NCBI GenBank assembly: GCA_913776795.1
Contig: CAJYRH010000020.1
Location: 1-11,583, forward strand
Direction of reading: 5' to 3'
Origin: an uncultured Pseudorhodoferax sp.
GTDB taxonomy: Bacteria; Pseudomonadota; Gammaproteobacteria; Burkholderiales; Burkholderiaceae
Length of the DNA: 11,583 nt
The notes below the pieces were generated by a model. The model saw only the letters and a list, made by a program, of their open reading frames with translations. It made no database searches and was not told the DNA's origin. The position numbers and the translations under genes are program-made. Positions within the stretch are counted from its first letter, which is position 1. Each line of letters opens with the position of its first letter. Below, piece after piece: positions 1 to 7,191 of this stretch.

Positions 1-431
1 ACCAGTCCAACGGCCAGAGCCTGCCGCTGTCGCGCAGCTGGAACCGCGCGTACCTGATGGCGGGCATCGAGAGCCGGGACGAGCGCTTCCGGCTCACGGG
101 CCGCATCTGGCACCGCTTCCACGAAAAGGCCGAGAGCGACGACAACCCCGACATCACCGACTACATCGGCCGCGGCGAGATCACGGGCGGCTGGACGCTG
201 TCCAGCCGCGACAGCCTCTCGCTCACGGTGCGCCATCCGTTCAAGGCCAACGGCAAGGGTTCGGCGCGCTTCGAGTGGTCGCATGCGCTGGGCCCGCAGG
301 GCGAGGGTGGCTGGCTGCGTAGCGGCCTGCGCCTGCACACCCAGGTGTTCCACGGCTACGGCGACAGCCTGATCGACTACAACGTGCGCAAGACCGTGTT
401 CAGCGTGGGTCTGAGCCTGATGGACTTCTGA
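1..431 (+). CDS. pldA: Outer-membrane phospholipase A (OMPLA), 3' part only
   Basis: This is the C-terminal 142 residues of an outer-membrane phospholipase A, a beta-barrel enzyme that hydrolyses acyl chains of phospholipids in the outer leaflet. The first full codons (from base 3) read QSNGQS and then SRSWNR, which is the family's active-site block. In E. coli OMPLA the catalytic triad is His142, Ser144 and Asn156. Here the Ser is residue 2 of the fragment and the Asn is residue 14, giving the same 12-residue spacing. The two bases before them (ac) are the end of the codon that should encode the catalytic His. Alternating beta-strand sequence follows, and the protein ends in Phe, as outer-membrane barrels usually do for BAM recognition. 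The position of the calcium ligand Arg147 of E. coli is Gln here, while Ser152 is kept. The start and the first half lie outside the window. The 3' end overlaps the convergent lipoprotein gene by 32 bases. Confidence 0.93.
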   Translation, partial: QSNGQSLPLSRSWNRAYLMAGIESRDERFRLTGRIWHRFHEKAESDDNPDITDYIGRGEITGGWTLSSRDSLSLTVRHPFKANGKGSARFEWSHALGPQGEGGWLRSGLRLHTQVFHGYGDSLIDYNVRKTVFSVGLSLMDF

Positions 432-876
432 GCCCGTCGAGCGCTTCGCCTTCGGCCGCCGCGCAGCGCCGCTGCAATTGCTGCAGCAGCGAACGGGTCT
501 GCACCCAGTCGACCCAGCGCCCGCCCTGCTGGATGACGGCGGGCGCATCCTCGCCGCGCGCCTGGCCGCGGGCGTAGACCAGCACCTCGTGGTCGGGCGC
601 ATCCTCGTCGCTCAGGCGGGTGGTGATCTCGGCGCCGTCCAGCGGCACGCGCAGGGCCTCCTCGCCCTCGGCGCGCACCTCGAGCACGCAGCCCGGCACC
701 AGTGCATGGCGGTAGCGCGCACGCAGGTGTGGCCGTGCGCCGACCTGGTCCAGCGTCTGCAGCAGCTGCGGCACGCTCATCGCCGATTCGTCGAGCAACG
801 CAGCGTCCTCGGTCGGGTACGCGTCGCAGCCGGCCAGCAACCCCGCCGCGGCCAGCACCGCCAGGGCCGTCTTCAA
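400..876 (-). CDS. Small lipoprotein of unknown function, coupled to the CNNM/CorC gene
   Basis: This is a 158-aa predicted lipoprotein. I chose the TTG at 876-874 as start because it overlaps the stop of the upstream gene (TTGA), is preceded at about 8 bases by GAGGAA, and places a complete lipoprotein signal at the N-terminus: KT, a hydrophobic run, then the lipobox LAGC with Cys17 as the lipidated residue. No ATG gives an equally good signal. The residue after the Cys is Asp, which in E. coli acts as a signal to stay in the inner membrane rather than be moved by the Lol system. The mature part (about 142 aa) is hydrophilic and has two further Cys residues (63 and 138). I recognise no domain. 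The coupling suggests that it works with the membrane protein encoded just before it. Its last codons overlap the convergent pldA 3' end. Confidence 0.72.
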   Translation of the reverse strand: MKTALAVLAAAGLLAGCDAYPTEDAALLDESAMSVPQLLQTLDQVGARPHLRARYRHALVPGCVLEVRAEGEEALRVPLDGAEITTRLSDEDAPDHEVLVYARGQARGEDAPAVIQQGGRWVDWVQTRSLLQQLQRRCAAAEGEALDGLRSPSGSDPR

Positions 877-2195
877 GCGTGGGTTTCCTCGTTGCCGTCC
901 GGCTCCACCGGGGCCGGCAGGCGCTGGGCCAGCACCTTGTCGATGGTGCGCCCGTCCATGTCCACGATCTCCAGCTTCCAGCCTTCCCACTCGGCGGTGT
1001 CGGCGACGCGCGGCAGTCGGCCGGACAGCAGCATCAGCATGCCGGCCAGCGTGTGGTAGCGGCCGCGCTCCTCCTCGGGCACGCTGGAAAGATCCAGCCG
1101 GTCCTTGAGTTCGGGCACCGGAATGTGGCCGTCCAGCAGCCAGCTGCCGTCCTCGCGCTGCACGGCCCAGGAGGTCTGCGGGTCGCGCGGCTGGAATTCG
1201 CCGGTGATGGCCTCGATCAGGTCCTGCAGCGTGACGATGCCCTGCACCTCGCCGTATTCGTCGATGACGAAGGCCATCTGCATGTCGCTGGAGCGGAAGT
1301 TGTCCAGCAGCTCCATGCCGGTGAGCGTCTCCGGCACGTACAGCGGCTGCGTCAGAAGCTCCCTGGAGAGGTCGCGCTGGTCCTCGCGCAGCGCGCGCGA
1401 CAGCCATTGCCGCGCGTTCAGGATGCCCAGCACGTTGTCGAGGCCTCCGCGCACGACCGGAAAGCGCGCGTGGTCGCTCTCCTCGATGCGGCGCAGGTTC
1501 TCCTCGAACGGCAGTTCGGCGTCCAGCAGGACGACGTCGCTGCGCGGCACCATGAGCGAGACGATCTGCCGGTCATCGAGCCGGAACACGTTGCGCACCA
1601 TGTCGTGCTCGTGCGATTCGATCACGCCGGCCGTCGTGCCCTCGGCCAGCATGGCGTGGATCTCCTCGGCCGTGATCGGGTTCGGGTTGCCATCCTTCAC
1701 GCCCAGCACCCGCAGCAGGAAGTGCGTGGAGATGGTGAGCAGCTTGACGAACGGCTTGGTCGCCGTGGCCAGCCAGTTGATGGGGCGGGCCACCAATCGG
1801 GCCAGCGTTTCCGGGTGGGTCTGGCCCAGGCGCTTTGGCACCAGCTCGCCAGCGACGATGGAGATGTAGGTGATCAGCACCACCACCAACGCGGTGGCGG
1901 CGTAGCCGCTGGAGGACGCCGGCACGCCCATCTCGGCCAGCCAGCCGGCCAGCGGCGCAGCCAATGCAGCTTCGCCGACGATGCCGTTCAGCACGCCGAT
2001 GGAGGTGATGCCGATCTGGATGGTGGACAGGAAGCGCGTCGGGTCTTCGCCGAGCTTGATGGCGGCGCTGGCAGCCGGATCGCCCTCATCGACCAGCTTT
2101 TGCAGCCGTGCGCGACGCGCCGTGACCAGCGCGATCTCCGACATCGCGAACAGGCCGTTGAGCAGAACCAAGGCCAGTAAAACAAATATTTCCAC
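873..2195 (-). CDS. CNNM/DUF21-CBS-CorC_HlyC transmembrane protein (hemolysin C / CorC family)
   Basis: This 440-aa inner-membrane protein has the standard layout of its family. An N-terminal CNNM (DUF21) membrane domain spans about residues 1-195, with hydrophobic segments near 3-22, 60-85, 97-118 and 130-160 and the family motif GELVPKRLG at 116-124. Two CBS domains follow (about 212-265 and 283-335), then a CorC_HlyC domain (about 345-427). Relatives are implicated in magnesium/cobalt efflux (CorC, CNNM) or polyamine export (YtfL/PaeA in E. coli, of similar length and layout). The name hemolysin is historical, and the transported substrate cannot be told from sequence. CBS pairs usually bind adenine nucleotides. 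Translation appears to start at GTG (2195-2193), because this places the first membrane helix at the N-terminus. No strong ribosome-binding site is visible. The stop overlaps the start of the downstream lipoprotein gene, so the two are probably translated together. Confidence 0.93.
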   Translation of the reverse strand: MEIFVLLALVLLNGLFAMSEIALVTARRARLQKLVDEGDPAASAAIKLGEDPTRFLSTIQIGITSIGVLNGIVGEAALAAPLAGWLAEMGVPASSSGYAATALVVVLITYISIVAGELVPKRLGQTHPETLARLVARPINWLATATKPFVKLLTISTHFLLRVLGVKDGNPNPITAEEIHAMLAEGTTAGVIESHEHDMVRNVFRLDDRQIVSLMVPRSDVVLLDAELPFEENLRRIEESDHARFPVVRGGLDNVLGILNARQWLSRALREDQRDLSRELLTQPLYVPETLTGMELLDNFRSSDMQMAFVIDEYGEVQGIVTLQDLIEAITGEFQPRDPQTSWAVQREDGSWLLDGHIPVPELKDRLDLSSVPEEERGRYHTLAGMLMLLSGRLPRVADTAEWEGWKLEIVDMDGRTIDKVLAQRLPAPVEPDGNEETHA

Positions 2196-2283
2196 AGTGG
2201 ACCCAAAGGGTAGAACGAAGGGTTGTCGCCGCGGCGGGGGCGGCGGGCTTGGCCGGGTCGGCCGGCCATTCGAGGGGCGGGGC

Positions 2284-2300
2284 GCGCCGCGCGGCGGCGC
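2284..2300 (-). terminator. GC-rich stem-loop directly after the small secreted-protein gene
   Basis: On the minus strand a perfect 6-bp stem (GCGCCG / CGGCGC) with a 5-base loop begins at the last base of the TAG stop codon of the preceding gene. There is no run of U after it, so it is not a classical intrinsic terminator. It could stabilise the 3' end of the message or weaken read-through into the CNNM/CorC gene, which starts 104 bases after that stop codon. The rest of that gap is G+C-rich, and I see no gene or clear promoter in it. Confidence 0.3.
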
Positions 2301-2626
2301 TAGCCGCGCGCGATGGGTGGGCGCTGCAGGCGCGCCAGGTGCGGCGCCAGCCAGCCGCTGGGCGTCGGCGCATCCGGCCGCACGGCCACGCCGGCGCCGG
2401 CGCTGGCCTCGCCCGGCCCGAGCAACCCGAGCAGGTCGGCCAGCAACTGGAACGGGAGGTTGTCGAGATGGTGGTCTTCGAGCGAGCCGCTGGAACTGCC
2501 CGACGAGCCGGCCTGGAACTGTTCGGCGAGGACGTCGGAGCAGACTTCGGCGGCCTGTTCCTGTGCGGAGAGTCCCATCCAGGCCATAAGCAGGGCGAGG
2601 AAGAAGGCGAGGGCCCGGGAACGCAT
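2300..2626 (-). CDS. Small secreted or periplasmic protein of unknown function
   Basis: This is a 108-aa protein from ATG 2626-2624. The N-terminus is a convincing export signal: two Arg residues, a hydrophobic core of about 14 residues (ALAFFLALLMAWMG), then small and polar residues near 20-25, where cleavage is likely. The mature part contains one Cys (29), a Ser/Gly linker at about 40-48, an acidic-His stretch (EDHH, 50-53), a Leu-rich helix-like segment (about 57-69) and a Pro-rich tail. I do not recognise a family. A single Cys and a short Leu-rich helix after a linker would suit a protein that docks on a partner, but that is a guess. No Shine-Dalgarno sequence is visible upstream, and a -10-like TAAAAT sits 9 bases before the start codon. 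It lies between the 124-aa unknown gene (49-base gap) and the CNNM/CorC gene on the same strand. Confidence 0.55.
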   Translation of the reverse strand: MRSRALAFFLALLMAWMGLSAQEQAAEVCSDVLAEQFQAGSSGSSSGSLEDHHLDNLPFQLLADLLGLLGPGEASAGAGVAVRPDAPTPSGWLAPHLARLQRPPIARG

Positions 2627-2635
2627 GATGGGCCG

Positions 2636-2641
2636 ATTTTA
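2636..2641 (-). promoter_or_regulatory. Possible -10 element (TAAAAT) for the small secreted-protein gene
   Basis: On the minus strand TAAAAT matches the sigma-70 -10 consensus at five of six positions in otherwise very G+C-rich DNA. It ends 9 bases before the ATG at 2626, so transcription would begin within a few bases of the start codon. No good -35 hexamer is found at 16-19 bases, so this is a weak candidate. Confidence 0.25.
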
Positions 2642-2675
2642 CGAGGGCCGGCGCGCCGCCGACTCTGCGGAGGTG

Positions 2676-3050
2676 TCAGGCGCGTGCGCGGGCGGCCCCG
2701 AACTTGCCGTGCGGCAGGCTCGCCAGGCGCGAGAACATGCGCCGGCAGTAGCCCGCGACGGACAGGCATTTGTTGATCTCGTCCACCGGCAGCGGGCCGG
2801 AGACGACCACGATGTCGTTGGCGCTGTCCTGCGCGCCCGCGGCCCGCAGCCGGCGCCGCGCGCCGTTGGCCCAGGAGTGGATGCGGGCCGGGTTGCCATG
2901 CTGGTGCAGGTGGCCGGTGCTGGCATCGAAGGCGATCGCGACCGTATCGGTCTTGAGCTTGAGCTTGTGCTCCCCTGTCGCCACGCTGGGCGGCGTGGCC
3001 AGGTCGTACAGGTAGTAGCTGCCGGCTTTCAACTGGTACTGCAGATCCAT
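2676..3050 (-). CDS. Conserved-looking protein of unknown function, 124 aa
   Basis: This 124-aa protein starts at ATG 3050-3048 and is preceded by AAGGAC about 6 bases upstream, a usable ribosome-binding site. It has no signal peptide or membrane segment, so it is probably cytoplasmic. The N-terminal half alternates polar and hydrophobic residues and is rich in Tyr (QYQLKAGSYYLYDL), consistent with beta strands. A His cluster follows (HLHQHG, 47-52), then a basic patch at 65-69. The region around 79-95 (NDIVVVSGPLPVDEINKC) looks strand-turn-helix, and Cys95 and Cys102 flank a short helix. The tail is basic. Clean codon bias, a ribosome-binding site and a position divergent from dbpA support a real gene. 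I recognise no family and assign no function. Confidence 0.65.
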   Translation of the reverse strand: MDLQYQLKAGSYYLYDLATPPSVATGEHKLKLKTDTVAIAFDASTGHLHQHGNPARIHSWANGARRRLRAAGAQDSANDIVVVSGPLPVDEINKCLSVAGYCRRMFSRLASLPHGKFGAARARA

Positions 3051-3137
3051 ACGGTGTCCTTTTTGGGGGCATTCTGTGGGGCGGTCAGGCCAGTCGAACG
3101 CCGGTGCAACAAGACAAATCGATGCCAGTTCGCGATT

Positions 3138-3157
3138 TTGCGCTGCAATCTGCGCAA
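3138..3157. promoter_or_regulatory. Perfect 6+6 bp dyad in the divergent intergenic region
   Basis: TTGCGC and GCGCAA form a perfect inverted repeat separated by 8 bases. It lies about midway between the divergent starts of the 124-aa gene (3050) and dbpA (3190), in a 139-base gap that holds no gene. The total length of 20 bp and the half-site spacing of 14 bp centre to centre fit binding of a dimeric regulator on one face of DNA. It could instead form a small hairpin in the dbpA leader. I cannot place promoter hexamers confidently in this gap. Confidence 0.35.
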
Positions 3158-3189
3158 TTCATGGCTTGACGAGCGCGGACAATCGCGAC

Positions 3190-4576
<1,387 letters not shown>

Positions 4577-4587
<11 letters not shown>

Positions 4588-4606
4588 GCGGTCGCGTTCC
4601 TATACT
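4577..4606 (+). promoter_or_regulatory. Candidate sigma-70 promoter of the TetR-type regulator
   Basis: TATACT at 4601-4606 matches the -10 consensus at five of six positions, and TCGACG at 4577-4582 matches the -35 consensus at four of six, with an 18-base spacer. The -35 lies inside the last codons of dbpA. The -10 ends 6 bases before the ATG at 4613, so the predicted transcript would begin at or next to the start codon and be leaderless. The absence of any Shine-Dalgarno sequence agrees with this. Confidence 0.45.
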
Positions 4607-4611
4607 GCCGG

Positions 4612-4631
4612 AATGAACCAGACGGTACATT
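4612..4631. promoter_or_regulatory. Imperfect palindrome over the regulator start codon, candidate autoregulatory operator
   Basis: The 20-bp site has the form AATGnACC, four bases, GGTnCATT. Seven of the ten base pairs are symmetric, giving half-sites GGTTCATT and GGTACATT. It covers the predicted transcription start and the first codons of the TetR-type gene, where a bound repressor would block initiation. A related site (15 of 20 positions identical) lies upstream of the TRAP transporter genes at 5314-5333. TetR-family repressors commonly bind such palindromes near their own promoters. Confidence 0.5.
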
Positions 4632-5305
4632 CCCGGCGCCGCGTGGCCGCAGCCAAGCCTGCGGCCAGGGAAGCGACCCGAACCAACGACCCCGCGCGCA
4701 CCATGGCCGACATCCTGGACGTGGCGCTCACGGAGTTCGCCGAGAAGGGACTGGACGGCGCGCGCATCGACCAGATCGCCGCGGCCACGCAGACCTCCAA
4801 GCGCATGATCTATTACTACTTCGGTAGCAAGGAGGGCCTGTACCTGGCCGTGCTGGAGGCCAGCTACCGCGCCATGCGCGAGACCGAGGCCGACCTGCGC
4901 CTGGACGACCTGGAGCCCGAGGCCGCGTTGCGCCGGCTCGTGGAGTTCACCTTCGACCACCACCTGTCCAGCGAGCCCTACATCCGCGTGGTGATGGCCG
5001 AGAACATGCAGCGCGGCCACTACATGGCGCAGAGCCGTAGCATCGAGCAGCTCAACGTGCCGGCGATCTCGGCCATCGAGGGGCTCTACGCGCGCGGCGT
5101 GGCCGACGGCGTGTTCCGCACGGGCGTGGACGCGATCGACCTGCACGCCACGATCTCGGCGCTGTGTTTCTTCAACGTGGCCAACCGCCACACCTTCGGC
5201 CTGATCTTCAAACGCGACTACGCCGATCCTGCCGTCGTCGCTGCGCGGCGCACGTCCATCGTGCAGACGGTGCTGCGCTTCGTCCAGACAAGGGTAAGCC
5301 CCTAG
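4613..5305 (+). CDS. TetR/AcrR-family transcriptional regulator, likely controls the TRAP-dehydroquinase operon
   Basis: This is a 230-aa one-component regulator. An N-terminal tail of about 30 basic or flexible residues precedes the TetR DNA-binding domain: helix 1 is about 30-46 (MADILDVALTEFAEKG), and the helix-turn-helix is at about 51-70 (ARIDQIAAATQTSKRMIYYYF), followed by the usual GSKEGLY. The remaining 150 residues form an all-helical ligand-binding and dimerisation domain of a type I cannot name. ATG 4613 is preferred because the next Met (31) would remove part of helix 1. No ribosome-binding site is present, and a -10 element ends 6 bases upstream, so the message may be leaderless. 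The gene lies 52 bases upstream of and co-directional with the TRAP transporter genes, and related palindromes flank it. It is therefore inferred to be a repressor of itself and of transport, released by the transported compound or a product. Confidence 0.93.
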   Translation: MNQTVHSRRRVAAAKPAAREATRTNDPARTMADILDVALTEFAEKGLDGARIDQIAAATQTSKRMIYYYFGSKEGLYLAVLEASYRAMRETEADLRLDDLEPEAALRRLVEFTFDHHLSSEPYIRVVMAENMQRGHYMAQSRSIEQLNVPAISAIEGLYARGVADGVFRTGVDAIDLHATISALCFFNVANRHTFGLIFKRDYADPAVVAARRTSIVQTVLRFVQTRVSP

Positions 5306-5313
5306 TCGGTCAA

Positions 5314-5333
5314 AACTAACCAGTTCGTACATT
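5314..5333. promoter_or_regulatory. Candidate operator upstream of the TRAP transporter operon
   Basis: This 20-base stretch matches the site over the regulator start (4612-4631) at 15 of 20 positions, including the blocks AACCAG and GTACATT. Its own symmetry is weaker, with half-sites GGTTAGTT and CGTACATT. It occupies the middle of the 52-base gap between the regulator stop and the first transporter gene. A second small dyad, CCAGT-N9-ACTGG (5320-5338), overlaps it. TACATT at 5328-5333 could serve as a -10, but I see no convincing -35. Confidence 0.45.
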
Positions 5334-5357
5334 ACTGGACTGCAAGGAGACACCAGC

Positions 5358-5885
5358 GTGATCCAGAAATTCATCCACGGTTACTGCCGCCTGCTCGGCT
5401 GGCTCATGGTCGCCAGCCTGGCCCTGATGGTCATCATGGTGTTCGGCAACGTGGTCATGCGCTACGCATTCAATTCCGGCCTCACCCTGTCCGAGGAGCT
5501 GTCGCGCTGGCTGTTCGTCTGGATGACCTTCCTGGGCGCCGTGGTGGCGCTCAACGAGCGCGGCCACCTGGGCACCGACTCGCTGATCGTGCGTCTGCCG
5601 CGCGCGGGCCAGAAGGCCTGCCTGTTCCTGAGCATCGTGCTGATGTGCTGGCTGTGCTGGCTGATCTTCGACGGTGCCTGGCAGCAGGTGAAGATCAACT
5701 GGGATTCCACCAGCGCCGTCATGGAAGCCTCCATGGGCTACTTCTACGCCAGCGGCATGGTGTTCGCGCTCCTCGCTGCCCCGGTGCTGCTGCTGAACCT
5801 GGCCCGCCTGCTGTCGGGCCGCATGTCCGATGCCGAACTGATCGGCGTGCGCGAGAACGAAGACCAACATCCGGAGCAGGCATGA
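5358..5885 (+). CDS. dctQ: TRAP transporter small membrane subunit (DctQ-type)
   Basis: This 175-aa inner-membrane protein is the small (Q) subunit of a tripartite ATP-independent periplasmic transporter, which uses the sodium gradient to import carboxylates handed over by a periplasmic binding protein. Four hydrophobic segments are visible at about 14-34, 50-66, 86-107 and 128-150. The family signature runs through RYAFNSGLTLSEELSRW (35-51) and VALNERGHLG (63-72). Translation starts at GTG 5358, 7 bases after a strong AAGGAGA. No ATG suits the conserved N-terminus as well. The stop codon overlaps the start of the large subunit gene (ATGA), indicating translational coupling. It is the first gene of the operon controlled by the upstream TetR-type regulator. 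Confidence 0.94.
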   Translation: MIQKFIHGYCRLLGWLMVASLALMVIMVFGNVVMRYAFNSGLTLSEELSRWLFVWMTFLGAVVALNERGHLGTDSLIVRLPRAGQKACLFLSIVLMCWLCWLIFDGAWQQVKINWDSTSAVMEASMGYFYASGMVFALLAAPVLLLNLARLLSGRMSDAELIGVRENEDQHPEQA

Positions 5886-7162
5886 CCATCGCCATTTTCC
5901 TGGGCTCCCTGCTGCTGGCCATGGCCATCGGCATGCCGATCTCGTTCGCGCTGCTGGCCAGCGGTGCCGCGCTGATGGTGCACATGAACATGTTCGATGC
6001 GCAGATCCTGGCGCAGAACCTGATCGAGGGCTCCAACAGCTTCCCGCTGCTGGCCGTGCCCTTCTTCATGCTGGCCGGCGAAATCATGAACGCGGGCGGC
6101 CTGTCGCGCCGCATCGTGCAGTTCGCGATGGCCCTGGTCGGCCATGTGCGCGGCGGCCTGGGCTATGTCGCCATCGGCGCGGCCGTGATGATGGCCGCGC
6201 TGTCGGGCTCGGCCGTGGCCGATGCGGCCGCGCTGTCGGCCCTGCTGCTGCCCATGATGGTCGCCGCCGGCCACGACAAGGCGCGCTCGGCCGGCCTGCT
6301 GTCGGCCGCCAGCATCATCGCGCCGGTGATCCCGCCGTCCATCGGTTTCGTGATCTTCGGCGTGGCAGCCAACGTGTCCATCTCCAAGCTGTTCCTGGCC
6401 GGCATCGTGCCCGGCGTGCTGCTGGGCGCGGCGCTGTGCTTCACCTGGTGGTGGTTGGGCCGGCGCGAGAACGTGCCGCCACAGCCGCGCCGCAGCCGCG
6501 CCGAGATCTTCAGGGCGCTCAAGGACGCGACGTTCGCGCTGGGCCTGCCCGTCATCGTCATCGTGGGTCTGAAGTTCGGCGTGTTCACGCCGACCGAGGC
6601 TGCCGTGGTGGCGGCGGTCTACGCGCTGCTGATCTCGGTGTTCGTCTACCGCGAACTGAAGTTCAACCAGCTGTTCGGCCTGTTCCTGGCCGCGGCCAAG
6701 ACCACCGCCGTGATCATGTTCCTGGTGGCGGCCGCGATGGTCAGCGCCTGGCTGATCACCGTGGCCCAGCTGCCCGACCAGATCGTGAGCCTGCTGCAGC
6801 CGCTGCTGGACAGCCCGCGCCTGCTGATGGCCGCGATCATGGTGCTGGTGATGGTGGTGGGCACGGCCATGGACATGACGCCCACCGTGCTGATCCTCAC
6901 GCCGGTGCTGATGCCCATCGTCAAGGCGGCCGGCATCGACCCGGTGTACTTCGGCGTGCTGTTCATCATGAACAACGCCATCGGCCTCATCACGCCGCCG
7001 GTGGGCACCGTGCTCAACACCGTGGCCGGGGTCGGCAAGATCAGCATGGACCAGGTGACCAAGGGCGTGTGGCCTTTCATGATCGCGCAGTTCCTGCTGA
7101 TGTTCCTGATGGTCCTGTTCCCCGCCATCGTGACGGTGCCGGCACGGTGGCTCGCCGGCTGA
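5882..7162 (+). CDS. dctM: TRAP transporter large membrane subunit (DctM-type)
   Basis: This 426-aa protein has the usual length of the TRAP large permease subunit, which forms the elevator-type sodium and substrate pathway. It is hydrophobic almost throughout. Family landmarks are NSFPLLAVPFFMLAGEIM (52-69), SGSAVAD (108-114), PPSIGFVIFG (151-160), FTPTEAA (235-241), DMTPTVLILTPVLMPI (331-346) and GLITPPVGTVLN (368-379). The two helical-hairpin motifs around SGSAVAD and ITPPVG line the ion and substrate sites in structures of this family. The ATG at 5882 overlaps the stop of the small subunit gene; the open frame extends further upstream but without family similarity. The binding-protein gene follows after 29 bases. 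Confidence 0.96.
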   Translation: MTIAIFLGSLLLAMAIGMPISFALLASGAALMVHMNMFDAQILAQNLIEGSNSFPLLAVPFFMLAGEIMNAGGLSRRIVQFAMALVGHVRGGLGYVAIGAAVMMAALSGSAVADAAALSALLLPMMVAAGHDKARSAGLLSAASIIAPVIPPSIGFVIFGVAANVSISKLFLAGIVPGVLLGAALCFTWWWLGRRENVPPQPRRSRAEIFRALKDATFALGLPVIVIVGLKFGVFTPTEAAVVAAVYALLISVFVYRELKFNQLFGLFLAAAKTTAVIMFLVAAAMVSAWLITVAQLPDQIVSLLQPLLDSPRLLMAAIMVLVMVVGTAMDMTPTVLILTPVLMPIVKAAGIDPVYFGVLFIMNNAIGLITPPVGTVLNTVAGVGKISMDQVTKGVWPFMIAQFLLMFLMVLFPAIVTVPARWLAG

Positions 7163-7191
7163 CTCCCTTTCCCACCTCCCTGGAGAGACCC

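Noticed and set aside
702..2180. Long plus-strand open frame opposite the CNNM/CorC gene
   Set aside because: The product is rich in His, Gln, Arg and Ala with no domain, and it lies antisense to a well-recognised gene. Such frames are common in high-GC DNA.
1988..2269. Alternative minus-strand start region suggesting a longer or frameshifted CNNM/CorC N-terminus
   Set aside because: It is in a different frame from the conserved protein. GTG at 2195 already gives a complete first membrane helix, so no frameshift is needed.
3076..3189. Upstream extension of dbpA giving a 503-aa protein
   Set aside because: The added 38 residues have no similarity to the DbpA N-terminus, and the ATG at 3190 gives the usual start. 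The stretch is the intergenic control region.
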